A DNA stretch of 39,563 nucleotides from Desulfuromusa sp. (GCA_021647765.1 JAKIUD010000028.1:1-39563), one strand, 5' to 3'; shown: positions 1-8,567, numbered from the stretch's first letter. Made by a program: numbers and translations. Notes: generated by a model from the letters alone, not told the origin.

Positions 1-117
1 CTTTCTGAAGAACTTCGGGGGCAATGCAAATTGTCCCCGATCATCAAAAGACCATTAATTATGAAAATATTGCGAACTGTACCAAATAATCACGGAATGC
101 TTGTCAAAACAATGTGG

Positions 118-283
118 CAATCAACAATGGCGTCGCAAAAAATCTGCACTACGGCGTTGCCGCAATTTTTCTCGACCTCGACATACGACATGTTTGCCTT
201 CGCCCTCGAAAAACTACTCCGTCTTGTAGAGCGAATTTTTTGCTTAGCCAGCTAATGATTTATTGCGAGATCATCAATGATTG
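118..283. repeat. Imperfect terminal-inverted-repeat element (MITE-like)
   Basis: The two ends read as imperfect inverted copies of each other: CAATCA..ATG..TCGCAA.AAA at 118-141 against the complement of 259-283. A second, nearly perfect 13-bp inverted pair lies inside, GCAAAAAATCTGC at 135-147 and GCGAATTTTTTGC at 231-243. The element could therefore fold into a long nested hairpin. The open reading frames across it do not resemble a protein. It lies upstream of the cysK promoter. I have the impression that such segments recur between genes in Desulfuromonadales, but that is memory, not shown here. Confidence 0.45.
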
Positions 284-308
284 ATAAGGAAAATAGTGTT
301 CCTCTTTC

Positions 309-337
309 TTGACTCATATGGTGCGTTAGCCTATATT
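309..337 (+). promoter_or_regulatory. Probable sigma-70 promoter of cysK
   Basis: TTGACT at 309-314 and TATATT at 332-337 are separated by 17 bases, close to the sigma-70 consensus. The site lies about 90 bases before the cysK start codon. The leader between them shows no obvious riboswitch or hairpin. Confidence 0.6.
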
Positions 338-427
338 TTAAATACATGTTGATTGTGTCGTTGTGGTAAATTTTCTAAGCCGATATTTCATCGGGAATTG
401 ACGCTTTAGTAGATACAGGAGAAAATA

Positions 428-1375
428 ATGGGGCAAATTTATGCTGATAATTCCCTTTCGATTGGCCGGACTCCACTGGTGCGGCTGAACCGGGTGATTG
501 CACCCGGTGGGGCGAATGTGTATGGAAAGGTGGAAGGTCGTAATCCCGCTTATTCGGTGAAGTGTCGGATTGGTGCATCAATGATTCAGGATGCGCAACT
601 GAAAGGGACATTAAAGCCAGGCATGGAAATCGTTGAGCCAACCAGTGGTAATACCGGGATTGCTCTTGCTTTTGTTGCAGCAGCTAAAAGGATTCCATTG
701 ACACTGACCATGCCAGAAACAATGAGTATAGAACGCCGCAGGATTCTCAAGGCCTTTGGTGCAAAACTGATTTTAACCGCCGGGGCAAAAGGGATGGCAG
801 CAGCGGTTGCTGAAGCTGAGCGGATAGCCGAGGAGAACCCTGAGCGTTATCTGTTATTGCATCAATTTAAGAATCCTGCAAATCCCGAAATTCATTTTGA
901 AACGACCGGTCCAGAAATCTGGGAGGATACCGAAGGACAGATTGATGTTTTGGTTGCCGGAGTTGGAACTGGAGGGACTATCAGTGGGATTTCTCGCTAT
1001 ATCAAAAAAGTTCAAGGGAGGGCAATTCTTTCTGTCGCTGTAGAACCGGCTGCCAGCCCTGTCATCAGCCAACACCTTGCGGGGGAAATGCTGCAACCTG
1101 GACCGCATAAAATTCAGGGAATTGGTGCTGGTTTTATTCCTGAAACCCTCGACCTGGATATGGTTGATCGCGTTGAATTGGTCAGCGACGCTGATGCGTA
1201 TGAATTTGCCAGACGCCTAACCCAGGAAGAGGGGTTGCTATCAGGGATTTCCTGTGGAGCTGCAACGGCAGTTGCTGCCAGATTATCTACACAGCCTGAA
1301 TTTTCCGGTAAAAACATTGTTGTAATTCTTCCTGATTCCGGCGAGCGTTATTTAAGTAGCGACCTGTTCTCTTGA
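428..1375 (+). CDS. cysK: Cysteine synthase A (O-acetylserine sulfhydrylase)
   Basis: This PLP enzyme makes L-cysteine from O-acetyl-L-serine and sulfide in the cytoplasm, the last step of sulfur assimilation. The 315-residue product matches CysK along its whole length: NPAYSVKCRIG carries the Schiff-base lysine (K45), PTSGNTG (residues 71-77) binds the substrate carboxylate, VGTGGT is the PLP phosphate loop, and HKIQGIGAGFIP is a CysK signature. The Ser of the usual GISSGA segment is Cys here (GISCGA). The SVKCRIG motif favours CysK over CysM. The ATG follows a good AGGAG site. The gene stands alone behind its own promoter, with no serine acetyltransferase gene beside it. Length is normal for the family. 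Confidence 0.95.
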   Translation: MGQIYADNSLSIGRTPLVRLNRVIAPGGANVYGKVEGRNPAYSVKCRIGASMIQDAQLKGTLKPGMEIVEPTSGNTGIALAFVAAAKRIPLTLTMPETMSIERRRILKAFGAKLILTAGAKGMAAAVAEAERIAEENPERYLLLHQFKNPANPEIHFETTGPEIWEDTEGQIDVLVAGVGTGGTISGISRYIKKVQGRAILSVAVEPAASPVISQHLAGEMLQPGPHKIQGIGAGFIPETLDLDMVDRVELVSDADAYEFARRLTQEEGLLSGISCGAATAVAARLSTQPEFSGKNIVVILPDSGERYLSSDLFS

Positions 1376-1610
1376 CGATTTAGATAAGGCCAAGCTCTAA
1401 GGTGTTACAATCACATTTAAGGATTTTGACAGGATCGATATCACCCCTTGTCTCTGCTAAATGATTCCGCATTATCAGGGGAAATCTTGCTTAGTCAGCG
1501 TCTTTTTATGAGATCATTTTTTTCTATGAGATTTTGATCTTCGCTGAAATATGCTATGTTCACGTAATGCGTTGAGTCTGTCTTGTTATGTTTTTTTGTG
1601 AGGATTGTTC

Positions 1611-3404
1611 ATGTACAACCCCCCAGAGCAGCAATTGGAACAAAATGAACTTGAAGGTAACATTGGTCTGGTTGGCATCCTGAAACAGTCCAAATTATGC
1701 CTTGACAGTCTGGATGAAGATTATGCTGATGGCCGAAGTGAGCTGGAATCTCTCCAGGTACGTTTGCTTGCCGGTCACTTTCGTTTGGCAGTATTGGGTC
1801 AGTTTAAACGCGGGAAGAGTACTCTGTTAAACGCTTTGCTTGGGGATAAATTACTGCCGACAGATATTCTCCCGGTGACGGCAATTCCAACTTTTATTGG
1901 TGCCGCAGAGAGTATCGATGTTCATGTTGAATTCGAAACCGATGATGATCCGATAAAGTTTACTCCATCATCTGATACCCCTCTGGGGGATTTCCTGGCA
2001 GATTACGTGACTGAGGAGGGAAATCCGCACAATCAACGTCAGGTAAAACGGGTTGAAATTGGTCATCCGTCAGTATTGCTCAAGCAGGGCGTTGTCCTCA
2101 TTGATACTCCTGGTATTGGCTCGACCCATAAGCATAATACCGAAGTGGCATATCGAATTCTTCCCCAATGTGATGCAGCCCTTTTTCTGGTTTCTCCCGA
2201 CCCTCCTATTACCGAAATAGAACTCGATTATCTGAAGGAGATTCGCAAACGGTTACCACAAACTTTTTTTATTTTGAATAAGATTGATTTTCTTGATGAG
2301 CAGGAAAAGATAGCTTCTCTGAAATTTCTGGCCGATCAATTAGCACCATTGTGTGAAGGTGTCCCTCTGGTGTTAGCGGTTTCTGCTCGTATGGGTTTAG
2401 AAGCCCGCTTATCTGATGATGTAGCTGGCTGGAAAGACAGTGGCATGCAACAGGTTGAACAGAATCTGATTGATTTTTTTGCTCGGGAAAAACAGCAAAT
2501 TTTTCAAGAATCTCTGCAACGCCGCATTGGTGATCAGCTTAATAATATCATTATGCAAATACAGCTCTCTTTAAAGGCTTTGCTATTATCAGAAGCGGAT
2601 CTAAAACAACGAATTGAGCAATTTCGCCAATCAATACCTGACGTGGAGCGGGAAAAACAAGCCTCTGAAGATATTTTGTCTGGAGATTTAAAAAGGGTCA
2701 TAAAGCGTCTAAATAAAGAGGTCGAAAAAGTTCGCTCTCGAGCAAAAAAAGAAATCATCAGCCAGCTGGAAAGTCTTGTCCAGACAGTTGTAGATACTGA
2801 AGAAATGGAACGTTTGGTCAGAGAATCTTTGGCACAAAGAATTCCGGTTTTCTTTGCCCCAGCGATGCGTGAAGTTACTGATATTATCCGTTCTGAAGCG
2901 ACTGATCTGTTGACACTACATCAACAACGGAGTAATCGGCTGATTGAACAAGTCAGGCAGATTGCCGCTGAGCTCTTTGATATTCCCTATCATGCTCCTT
3001 CAGTGGGACGTTCCTACACAAAATTTGAAATAGCGAGTTGGAGTAATGATTTGTTTATCTCCGATATGGATCCACTGGGGCAGCGTCTTTCCCGTAAATT
3101 TTTTACCCGGAAGTATCGACGAAAAAAGACCGTTAAGCGGCTGCGAGACGAGAGTCAGAAATTACTAAATCAGAATGTTGAACAAATTAACTGGGCGTTA
3201 CGGCGCGGGCTGGATGAAGGCTTTTGTCAATTCGGTGTCGAATTATCTGAGCAGCTGGAGAAGACCATTTCTGCAACCAGAAAGGCAATGGAAGTTGCTC
3301 TGAGTCAGAGTGAATTACAATCACATAAAACCGCTAGCCAAGAGATCAAATTGAAGCAGGCTCTTGGTAAGCTGGAAAAAATTCTCAGGCAGTTGGAACA
3401 GTAG
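1611..3404 (+). CDS. Bacterial dynamin-like GTPase
   Basis: This is a large GTPase of the bacterial dynamin superfamily (597 residues), a group that binds or remodels membranes; its precise role here is unknown. The GTPase motifs are complete: P-loop GQFKRGKST (63-71), switch-I threonine in VTAIPTF, DTPG (165-168) and NKID (223-226). The rest is mostly charged helix predicted to form long coiled coils (about 300-450 and 540-597), which fits the dynamin stalk and trunk. No clear transmembrane helix is visible, so membrane contact would be peripheral. A TTG two codons upstream is in frame, but the ATG at 1611 sits properly behind GAGG. Other bacterial dynamins often occur as tandem pairs; this one is single. 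Confidence 0.85.
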   Translation: MYNPPEQQLEQNELEGNIGLVGILKQSKLCLDSLDEDYADGRSELESLQVRLLAGHFRLAVLGQFKRGKSTLLNALLGDKLLPTDILPVTAIPTFIGAAESIDVHVEFETDDDPIKFTPSSDTPLGDFLADYVTEEGNPHNQRQVKRVEIGHPSVLLKQGVVLIDTPGIGSTHKHNTEVAYRILPQCDAALFLVSPDPPITEIELDYLKEIRKRLPQTFFILNKIDFLDEQEKIASLKFLADQLAPLCEGVPLVLAVSARMGLEARLSDDVAGWKDSGMQQVEQNLIDFFAREKQQIFQESLQRRIGDQLNNIIMQIQLSLKALLLSEADLKQRIEQFRQSIPDVEREKQASEDILSGDLKRVIKRLNKEVEKVRSRAKKEIISQLESLVQTVVDTEEMERLVRESLAQRIPVFFAPAMREVTDIIRSEATDLLTLHQQRSNRLIEQVRQIAAELFDIPYHAPSVGRSYTKFEIASWSNDLFISDMDPLGQRLSRKFFTRKYRRKKTVKRLRDESQKLLNQNVEQINWALRRGLDEGFCQFGVELSEQLEKTISATRKAMEVALSQSELQSHKTASQEIKLKQALGKLEKILRQLEQ

Positions 3405-3412
3405 CGATAAGT

Positions 3413-3491
3413 CGTCATCCCCATGAAAGCGGGTATTCAGCTTTTGATAAATCCAAGAAACCTCTGGATTCCCGCCTGCGCGGGAATGACG
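3413..3491. repeat. Palindromic intergenic repeat, possible bidirectional terminator
   Basis: The arms CGTCATCCCC..GCGGGTATTCAG and CTGGATTCCCGC..GCGGGAATGACG face each other across a short AT-rich centre. Each arm also contains its own GC-rich hairpin (GCGGG/CCCGC type). This is the widespread CGTCAT-TCCCGC class of bacterial intergenic palindrome. It sits exactly between two convergent genes, eight bases after one stop codon and 36 bases from the other, so it probably folds at the 3' end of both transcripts. Confidence 0.75.
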
Positions 3492-3527
3492 GGCACTGAA
3501 ATTTGAAGACTTTTTACACGAGGCTCT

Positions 3528-4157
3528 TTATTCCATAATTAGATTCGGTAGTTCATCAATATTATCAAGCTCGTTGGGAGGGTATTCATGCAATATCTCT
3601 CCACAGCGCTCAATTGCACGACATATTGCTTCACAAGCTGTCCCAGTCTTTAAGCCTTTGGTAATTATTTCAACAATTTCATCCCAAGTATGTTCAGAAA
3701 CTCTCTCGTTGATACCGCTATCGGCCAGTACGTATACCCGGCGCTCGAAGAGTGAGATCAGAATCAGGATACCGGTTCTGTCACGGGTTTCGTGTACCCC
3801 CTGTTCAAGGAAGCTAACTAGAGCTTTTTCTTTGACTTCTGCTGTCAGTTCATCTGGGTGAATCAGTATGCGCTTTAGCTCGGGAAAATTGCGGATTAGC
3901 AGTTGGAAAATAAAAAATCCAACGATAAAAACCGGGAGAAACCACCAAATCGATTCACCACCAAATGCCCAACTGATGACTAGCCCGGTTGCTAATGCCA
4001 GAGTTCCTCCGCCAATCAATTCAGCACGAGGGTAGTCGTAGGATGAGTCAACAACCATAGGAACAATTTCACCACTGGTTTTTGTTTCAGCCATTTTGAC
4101 TGCTGATTCAATTTGTTTTTGTTCTTCTGTCGAGAAAAATTCTGACGCAGATACCAT
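3528..4157 (-). CDS. TPM-domain integral membrane protein
   Basis: The 209-residue product begins with a short helix and a TPM-type segment (KTSGEIVPMVV, residues 27-37). Two transmembrane helices follow at about 46-68 and 71-90. The second half carries the rest of the domain (RTGILILISLFERRVYVLADSGI). TPM domains (named after TLP18.3, Psb32 and MOLO-1) occur in membrane-associated proteins; one plant member has phosphatase activity, but bacterial roles are poorly known. It is last in a minus-strand operon lemA - secreted TPM protein - this gene, 63 bases after its neighbour. The order LemA plus two TPM proteins recurs in many bacteria and suggests an envelope function. The 3' end faces the palindromic repeat. 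Confidence 0.8.
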   Translation of the reverse strand: MVSASEFFSTEEQKQIESAVKMAETKTSGEIVPMVVDSSYDYPRAELIGGGTLALATGLVISWAFGGESIWWFLPVFIVGFFIFQLLIRNFPELKRILIHPDELTAEVKEKALVSFLEQGVHETRDRTGILILISLFERRVYVLADSGINERVSEHTWDEIVEIITKGLKTGTACEAICRAIERCGEILHEYPPNELDNIDELPNLIME

Positions 4158-4220
4158 TTTGTCCTCTAACCTTCAAGCTATACATGTGGACGTAAATCTA
4201 CTCCGTTCCCAATATCAGGA

Positions 4221-4952
4221 TTACCAACCTCCGGAGGCGCCACCACCTCCGCCACCACCGCCACCACCTGAAAAACCACCGCCACCAAAACCACCGCCAC
4301 CAAAACCACCGCCACCACCAAATGGCCCTCCGTAATAAATTCCTCCCCTACGGTGAGTACGGCTGCCGTTTCTGTTACGGATACGACTGAGGAGTGGGGC
4401 AAGGAAAAAGAAGAGAAAAATCAATCCCCAAGGGCTGCTTTGTTTCTTGTTTTTCCTCGTTTTCCCCGTCCCGGTGTATTCTCCGCGCACGGCTTCAGCG
4501 ATGCCGACAACGCCACTGACAATTCCGCCATCAAAATCACCTTGCTTAAACTTCGGTGAGATTTCATTATCGATGATTCGCCCTGTCAGCAAGTCAGTCA
4601 AGCGACCTTCTAATCCGTAACCGACTTCAATACGAATTTTTTTCTCGGCCTTGGCAACCAGCAATAGCACACCATTGTCCTTACCTTTTTGGCCGATTTT
4701 CCATTTTTGTAATACCTTAAGCGCGTATTCCTCAAGGACTTCATCCTCAAGGCTGGGGATAGTTAATACCGTGATCTGAGTTGAATCACTCTTATCAAAA
4801 TCCTTGAGAAACTGTTCCAGTTTTAACTCAACTGTTGGTGAGATTATTCTGGCATTATCATTCACATAACCCGTCGGTTGCGGAATATCCAGTGCTGCGG
4901 CAGACGTACATACCAGTAACAGCAGGAAAATTGAATGAAACAGATTGCGCAT
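4221..4952 (-). CDS. Secreted TPM-domain protein with glycine-rich tail (YgcG-like)
   Basis: A signal peptide (residues 1-20, ending SAAA) is followed by a complete TPM domain (about 24-145: GYVNDNARIISP, QITVLTIPSL, GVLLLVAKAEKKIRIEVGYGLEG). A transmembrane helix follows at about 172-190, then a basic segment and a tail of roughly 40 residues that is almost all glycine with spaced phenylalanines, ending SGGW. This layout (signal, TPM, helix, Gly-rich C terminus) is typical of the YgcG family, thought to be anchored in the cytoplasmic membrane with the TPM domain outside. Its ATG overlaps the lemA stop codon by one base, so translation is probably coupled. Exact function is unknown. Confidence 0.85.
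   Translation of the reverse strand: MRNLFHSIFLLLLVCTSAAALDIPQPTGYVNDNARIISPTVELKLEQFLKDFDKSDSTQITVLTIPSLEDEVLEEYALKVLQKWKIGQKGKDNGVLLLVAKAEKKIRIEVGYGLEGRLTDLLTGRIIDNEISPKFKQGDFDGGIVSGVVGIAEAVRGEYTGTGKTRKNKKQSSPWGLIFLFFFLAPLLSRIRNRNGSRTHRRGGIYYGGPFGGGGGFGGGGFGGGGFSGGGGGGGGGGASGGW
4272..4316. repeat. Three perfect 15-bp tandem repeats inside the TPM gene
   Basis: The plus strand reads AAAACCACCGCCACC three times without a mismatch, encoding GGGGF units on the minus strand. Further CCACCG/CCACC runs flank it at about 4239-4269 and 4317-4320. Such arrays are prone to slippage, but each unit is a multiple of three, so copy-number changes would alter tail length without breaking the frame. Confidence 0.85.
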
Positions 4953-5533
4953 TAGAAAGTGACCTTCGGAGCGGTTGCAGCACCGGCGTCAGCTTTAAAC
5001 GGTTCTTTTCGCTCCAGTTTGAGTAGGAACTTGTTGGTCAGGTTATTTGGAAAGGTTCGGATTGAGGTGTTGAAGGTTTTGACAGCGGCATTGTAGCGTT
5101 GGCGAGCAACATTAATCCGGTTTTCTGTCCCTTCTAACTGGTGTTGCAAATCACGAAAGTTTTCGCTGGCTTTCAAGTCAGGGTAGCGTTCGACAACCAC
5201 CAACAAACGTGACAGCGCTCCAGAGAGTTCTCCTTGAGCTTGTTGAAACTGCTGCATGGCTGCTGGATCACCCAATTTGTCGACTGAGATATTTGTCTGA
5301 CCAACTTTGGCACGGGCGTTGACTACTTCAGTCAGGGTTTCTTTTTCGTGAGCCGCATAGGCTTTGACAGTAGAAACCAGATTTGGAATTAAATCAGCAC
5401 GGCGTTGATAGGTCGCCTCAACATCGGCCCAGGAAGAGAATACAGCTTCTTCATTTTGTTGAATCGTGTTGTAGCCACAACTGCTAAGCAGCAGGACGCC
5501 ACAAAATAAGATGAGTAAATTGCGGATCTTCAT
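4952..5533 (-). CDS. lemA: LemA family lipoprotein
   Basis: The 193-residue product carries a lipoprotein signal (residues 1-19, lipobox LSSC with Cys19) and the LemA fold: NEEAVFSSWADVEATYQRR, RADLIPNLVSTVKAYAAHE, an antiparallel helical bundle, and the conserved RYNAAVKTFNTSIRTFPNN near the end. The family is widespread and structurally an alpha-helical bundle; its biochemical role is unknown. A longer frame starts upstream, but the ATG at 5533 has GGAGAG just before it and opens a proper signal peptide. It is the first gene of the lemA-TPM-TPM operon and overlaps the next start by one base. Confidence 0.92.
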   Translation of the reverse strand: MKIRNLLILFCGVLLLSSCGYNTIQQNEEAVFSSWADVEATYQRRADLIPNLVSTVKAYAAHEKETLTEVVNARAKVGQTNISVDKLGDPAAMQQFQQAQGELSGALSRLLVVVERYPDLKASENFRDLQHQLEGTENRINVARQRYNAAVKTFNTSIRTFPNNLTNKFLLKLERKEPFKADAGAATAPKVTF

Positions 5534-5577
5534 TGTTCTCTCCAGATATATTGTGTTGGGTTGTTGGTAGAAAATTG

Positions 5578-5586
5578 AGTATAGCA
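5578..5586 (-). promoter_or_regulatory. Extended -10 promoter of the lemA operon
   Basis: On the minus strand the sequence reads TGCTATACT, an extended -10 element (TGnTATAnT type), about 45 bases before the lemA start. The -35 region is poor, as is usual for extended -10 promoters. Confidence 0.45.
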
Positions 5587-5626
5587 CAAAATAATACTTT
5601 GATCTTAATTAGAGTTAAGTTTTCCT

Positions 5627-6928
5627 TCAGGACTCAGGCGTCTGTGGTGAACGTGGCAACTTTGCAATCTGTTCGACAGTTTCGATTTCTTTACGGTTTC
5701 CGGCGCCCAATTCTTTAAATTTTCGTGCTGAGGTAAGAACCCGGCTGTCGAGGGAGGCCATCCCCTTATTATAGCTATCAACGGCACGTTCGAGGTTCTT
5801 ACCCATTTGAGTGAAATGTTGGTTGAGAGTGGCAAGGCGATCATACATTTCCCGTCCAAGTTGACTGATTGCTTCAGCGTTTTCGGTTAATTTTTCCTGT
5901 CGCCAGCCATAGGCAACTGAACGGAGCAGAGCAATTAAGGTGGTTGGTGTTGCCAGCAGAACTTTCTGATCAACTCCTGCCTCAATCAAGGCAGGATCCT
6001 GTGCCAAGGCTGCAGAAAAAAAGGTTTCGCCAGGGAGAAAGAGGACAACAAATTCTGGTGTTGGCTGGAATTGTTCCCAATAATTTTTTGCCGACAGCTT
6101 TTGCAGATGATTGCGAATCTGCCGAGCGTGATGAGCCAGACAAGCCATCCGTTGCTTGTCATCTGTTGCTTCCAGAGATTCAAGATAGGCCTGCAGGGGG
6201 GCTTTGGAATCGATGATGATGTTGCGACCGTTAGGTAATTTAATAATCATGTCTGGGCGCAGCCGACCACTATCGGCAGTTTCTTGTTCGACAAAATCGC
6301 AGTAGTTGACCATTCCGGCCATTTCGACAACCTTACGCAGCTGGATTTCTCCCCAGCGGCCACGAACTACCGGCGTTCGTAACGCACGTACCAGGTTTCC
6401 CGTTTCAGATTCAAGTTTAACCTGACTGCTTAACAACGACTTCAATTGTTCGTCAAGACGGGCATAGGCTCCGCTTCTGGCTTGCTCTAACTGTTCAATT
6501 TTTCCATCAACCTTATGGAGTGATTCTTTCAGCGGTTGAACAAGTTGCCCAATCGCTTGTTGACGAGCATCTAAATCTCCTTTGGCTTGTTGCTGAAAAG
6601 TTCCCAGAGTTGATTTTGCCAAGTCAAGAAAGCTTTGATTGTTGGCTGCCAGGGCTTGCGCTGAGAGCGCCTGAAATTTTTTTTCCAGCTGTTGACGGTT
6701 TTCATCCATAAAACTTAATTTCTCTTTGCTGGCGTGCCGCTCTGCTTCCAGTTGAGCTTCAAAACGAGCAAGTTGCTGGAGTAAATTTTCACGCACATGT
6801 TGTTCGCTGCTCATTTTTTTTTGTAGTTTGTGAGCTGCGATCAGATAGGCGGTCAGCCATCCGCAAACGAGACCAATAATCAGCGTTGCGGCTAAAAGTA
6901 TCCAGATATTGTCAGTCAGGGGGATCAT
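5627..6928 (-). CDS. rmuC: DNA recombination protein RmuC homologue
   Basis: RmuC proteins limit DNA inversions between short inverted repeats and contain a PD-(D/E)xK nuclease-like core; the mechanism is unsettled. The 433-residue product has one N-terminal membrane helix (residues 6-30), a long coiled coil (about 35-190) and the conserved core GRWGEIQLRKVVEMAGM, DFVEQE, RPDMIIKLPNGRNIIIDSKAPLQAYLE and FVVLFLPGETFFSAAL. The frame opens further upstream, but the ATG at 6928 follows GAGGA and begins the membrane anchor as in known RmuC. It is transcribed away from the divergent YkgJ-type gene. The 3' end is about 90 bases from lemA on the same strand, and lemA appears to have its own promoter. 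Confidence 0.92.
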   Translation of the reverse strand: MIPLTDNIWILLAATLIIGLVCGWLTAYLIAAHKLQKKMSSEQHVRENLLQQLARFEAQLEAERHASKEKLSFMDENRQQLEKKFQALSAQALAANNQSFLDLAKSTLGTFQQQAKGDLDARQQAIGQLVQPLKESLHKVDGKIEQLEQARSGAYARLDEQLKSLLSSQVKLESETGNLVRALRTPVVRGRWGEIQLRKVVEMAGMVNYCDFVEQETADSGRLRPDMIIKLPNGRNIIIDSKAPLQAYLESLEATDDKQRMACLAHHARQIRNHLQKLSAKNYWEQFQPTPEFVVLFLPGETFFSAALAQDPALIEAGVDQKVLLATPTTLIALLRSVAYGWRQEKLTENAEAISQLGREMYDRLATLNQHFTQMGKNLERAVDSYNKGMASLDSRVLTSARKFKELGAGNRKEIETVEQIAKLPRSPQTPES

Positions 6929-7066
6929 TGAGTTCCTCGAACATGGAGCACAGATAAGTGAGCAAGAGAAAAAGAGCTGGCCTACGATAGCAGAGGGATA
7001 TAGAATCAACAAGTCACTGTGAAGAAAGAAGCTGATCTGTTTTGTCCAGAAAGGAGAATCAAGTTA

Positions 7067-7756
7067 ATGGCATCCTTTGATTTCGCTCAGTTTCAATTGG
7101 AAATACAAAAGCGTTTTTCATTACCCGCAAGCGCTACTGTCGATATTGTTCAACTTTTATCGGAATTGGAAACTGTCCACTCTGATGCTGACTCTCTGCT
7201 TGAGCAGCAGACGGATGGTGATCGTAGTTTGCTTGCTTGTGCTCCAGGGTGTCAGGATTGTTGTGTGGTGAATGTTTCGATTACTCTTCTTGAGGGACTT
7301 TCTATCCTACAGTTTTTACGTCAGTTGGACTCTGTTGGTTTGGCACAAATTATTGCGCGGTTGGATAAACTCTGGCGTGATGTACGTGGGTTGGATGACG
7401 ATGAGCGGATGATGTCGCGGCGCAAATGTGCGTTTCTGGATGATCAGGGTTATTGTATTATCTATCCGGTACGGCCATTATTTTGCCGTAGCGTCAGTTC
7501 AACCGATGTTGAGCTGTGTCGGGGGGCAATCACCGGACAGGTGTTTGGAGAGCTGCGGCCGGTTATGATGTATCAGTTTCAGCTGCAACTGTATAAAACC
7601 ATCTTTTTGGGTGTTGCTGATGGGCTGGAGCAGGCGGGTCTGGACGGAAGAAGTTTTCAACTGTGTGGTTTGATTCGCTATTTACTCAACCACCCTGGCC
7701 AGGAAAAGGGGCTACTGACGGAATCCTCTCTCAGCTGGAATGACCTTTATCCATAA
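7067..7756 (+). CDS. YkgJ-type cysteine-cluster protein
   Basis: The 229-residue product contains the cysteine cluster of the YkgJ/UPF0153 family, presumed to bind zinc or iron: CAPGCQDCC in the first half and KCAFLDDQGYCIIYPVRPLFCR in the middle, with further Cys residues (ELCRG, FQLCG). The biochemical function of the family is not established. The reading frame extends to a GTG at 7019, but the ATG at 7067 follows AAGGAG and is the better start. It runs divergently from rmuC and convergently with the next gene, only six bases apart, so it is probably a single-gene transcript. Confidence 0.82.
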   Translation: MASFDFAQFQLEIQKRFSLPASATVDIVQLLSELETVHSDADSLLEQQTDGDRSLLACAPGCQDCCVVNVSITLLEGLSILQFLRQLDSVGLAQIIARLDKLWRDVRGLDDDERMMSRRKCAFLDDQGYCIIYPVRPLFCRSVSSTDVELCRGAITGQVFGELRPVMMYQFQLQLYKTIFLGVADGLEQAGLDGRSFQLCGLIRYLLNHPGQEKGLLTESSLSWNDLYP

Positions 7757-7762
7757 TTCGGT

Positions 7763-8131
7763 TCAGAACAGAGTGAATCGCAGGTAAAACAATAAGCTGA
7801 TTGTTGAAACAATCAGACTTAAAACCAAGGTGGCATTGATGTGATCTTTCTTTCTTTGCAGCCGCTTGCTGTTGAAGACGAGTCCTGCGATGCTGGTTAA
7901 AAAACTCAATAAAAGCATAAGACCGATGTAGCCTATCAAGTCAGTATTCCAAGTTGGATTCAGCCGTTGTACACCGTAAAAATGATCAAGGAAATTCATC
8001 CGTTTTGGTTTTGCTATGGCGATAAGGCAGACCGCAGCAATCAGGGAAATGACCGCAATAGCATTTGACCAGGCGAGTAAGCGAAGCGTCAAATCAATCT
8101 TTCTCCGGCGGTTGTTAAGTCTCAGGCTCAT
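7763..8131 (-). CDS. Small three-helix membrane protein, function unknown
   Basis: I do not recognise this 122-residue protein. It has a basic N terminus (RLNNRRRKIDLTLRL) and three hydrophobic segments, at about residues 18-40, 65-85 and 98-118, the last separated by the basic stretch NSKRLQRKKDH. By the positive-inside rule the N terminus and the second loop should be cytoplasmic. A TTG 13 codons upstream is in frame, but the ATG at 8131 with GAGAGA ahead of it is more likely. It diverges from clpS across about 100 bases. Confidence 0.65.
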   Translation of the reverse strand: MSLRLNNRRRKIDLTLRLLAWSNAIAVISLIAAVCLIAIAKPKRMNFLDHFYGVQRLNPTWNTDLIGYIGLMLLLSFLTSIAGLVFNSKRLQRKKDHINATLVLSLIVSTISLLFYLRFTLF

Positions 8132-8231
8132 CAATTGATCTCTCTCAAATGGTTCTTGGGCTATTCGCAATAGTCTACTTATGCTACTATAGACGAGTTA
8201 CTTTATCAGTAGAACAGGAAATTTCAGACAG

Positions 8232-8552
8232 ATGGAAAATCCAGCAACAAATGCCGGCAACAAAACTAAAATTTGCGACAAAACAAAAGAGCAGGTGACA
8301 ACCCCTTCGCTCTTTAAAGTGTTGATGCACAATGACGATTATACCACCATGGAGTTTGTCGTAGAAGTGTTACGTGATATTTTTCACAAGTCAGCTACCG
8401 AAGCGGAAAAGATTATGTTGACAATCCATTTCCAGGGAGTTGGATATTGCGGCACTTTTCCTTACGCAGTCGCAGAGATCAAGGCCGATCAGGCGCGTTT
8501 AAAAGCTCGTAAGGCCGGGTTTCCTTTGCGCTGTACGCTTGAGGAGGTTTGA
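8232..8552 (+). CDS. clpS: ATP-dependent protease adaptor ClpS
   Basis: ClpS binds proteins with a destabilising N-terminal residue (Leu, Phe, Tyr, Trp) and delivers them to ClpA-ClpP. The 106-residue product has a flexible N terminus and the conserved core FKVLMHNDDYTTMEFVVEVL (the NDD-TMEFV pocket), then the TEAEKIMLTIHFQGVG helix and CTLEEV at the end. It is followed by clpA 15 bases later, and then aat, forming one likely transcript. The region before it contains TACTAT as a possible -10 but no convincing -35. Confidence 0.96.
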   Translation: MENPATNAGNKTKICDKTKEQVTTPSLFKVLMHNDDYTTMEFVVEVLRDIFHKSATEAEKIMLTIHFQGVGYCGTFPYAVAEIKADQARLKARKAGFPLRCTLEEV

Positions 8553-8567
8553 GGAGCAGTGGCAGAA

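Noticed and set aside
31..255. 74-residue reading frame at the left edge
   Set aside because: It starts with TTG without a ribosome site, has no protein-like pattern and lies across the nested inverted repeat.
1500..1610. Promoter before the dynamin gene (TTTTGA ... TATGTT)
   Set aside because: The hexamers are weak in a T-rich region and not better than chance.
1611..3404. Dynamin GTPase as the core of a phage-defence system
   Set aside because: No partner effector, nuclease or second dynamin is nearby, and its flanking genes are housekeeping or envelope genes.
4239..4320. Regular short repeats considered as a CRISPR array
   Set aside because: The units are 15 bases with no spacers and encode GGGGF within an intact gene.
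4096..4335. Proline-rich frame on the plus strand
   Set aside because: It is the complement of the polyglycine tail of the TPM gene; the minus-strand frame has a signal peptide and a domain.
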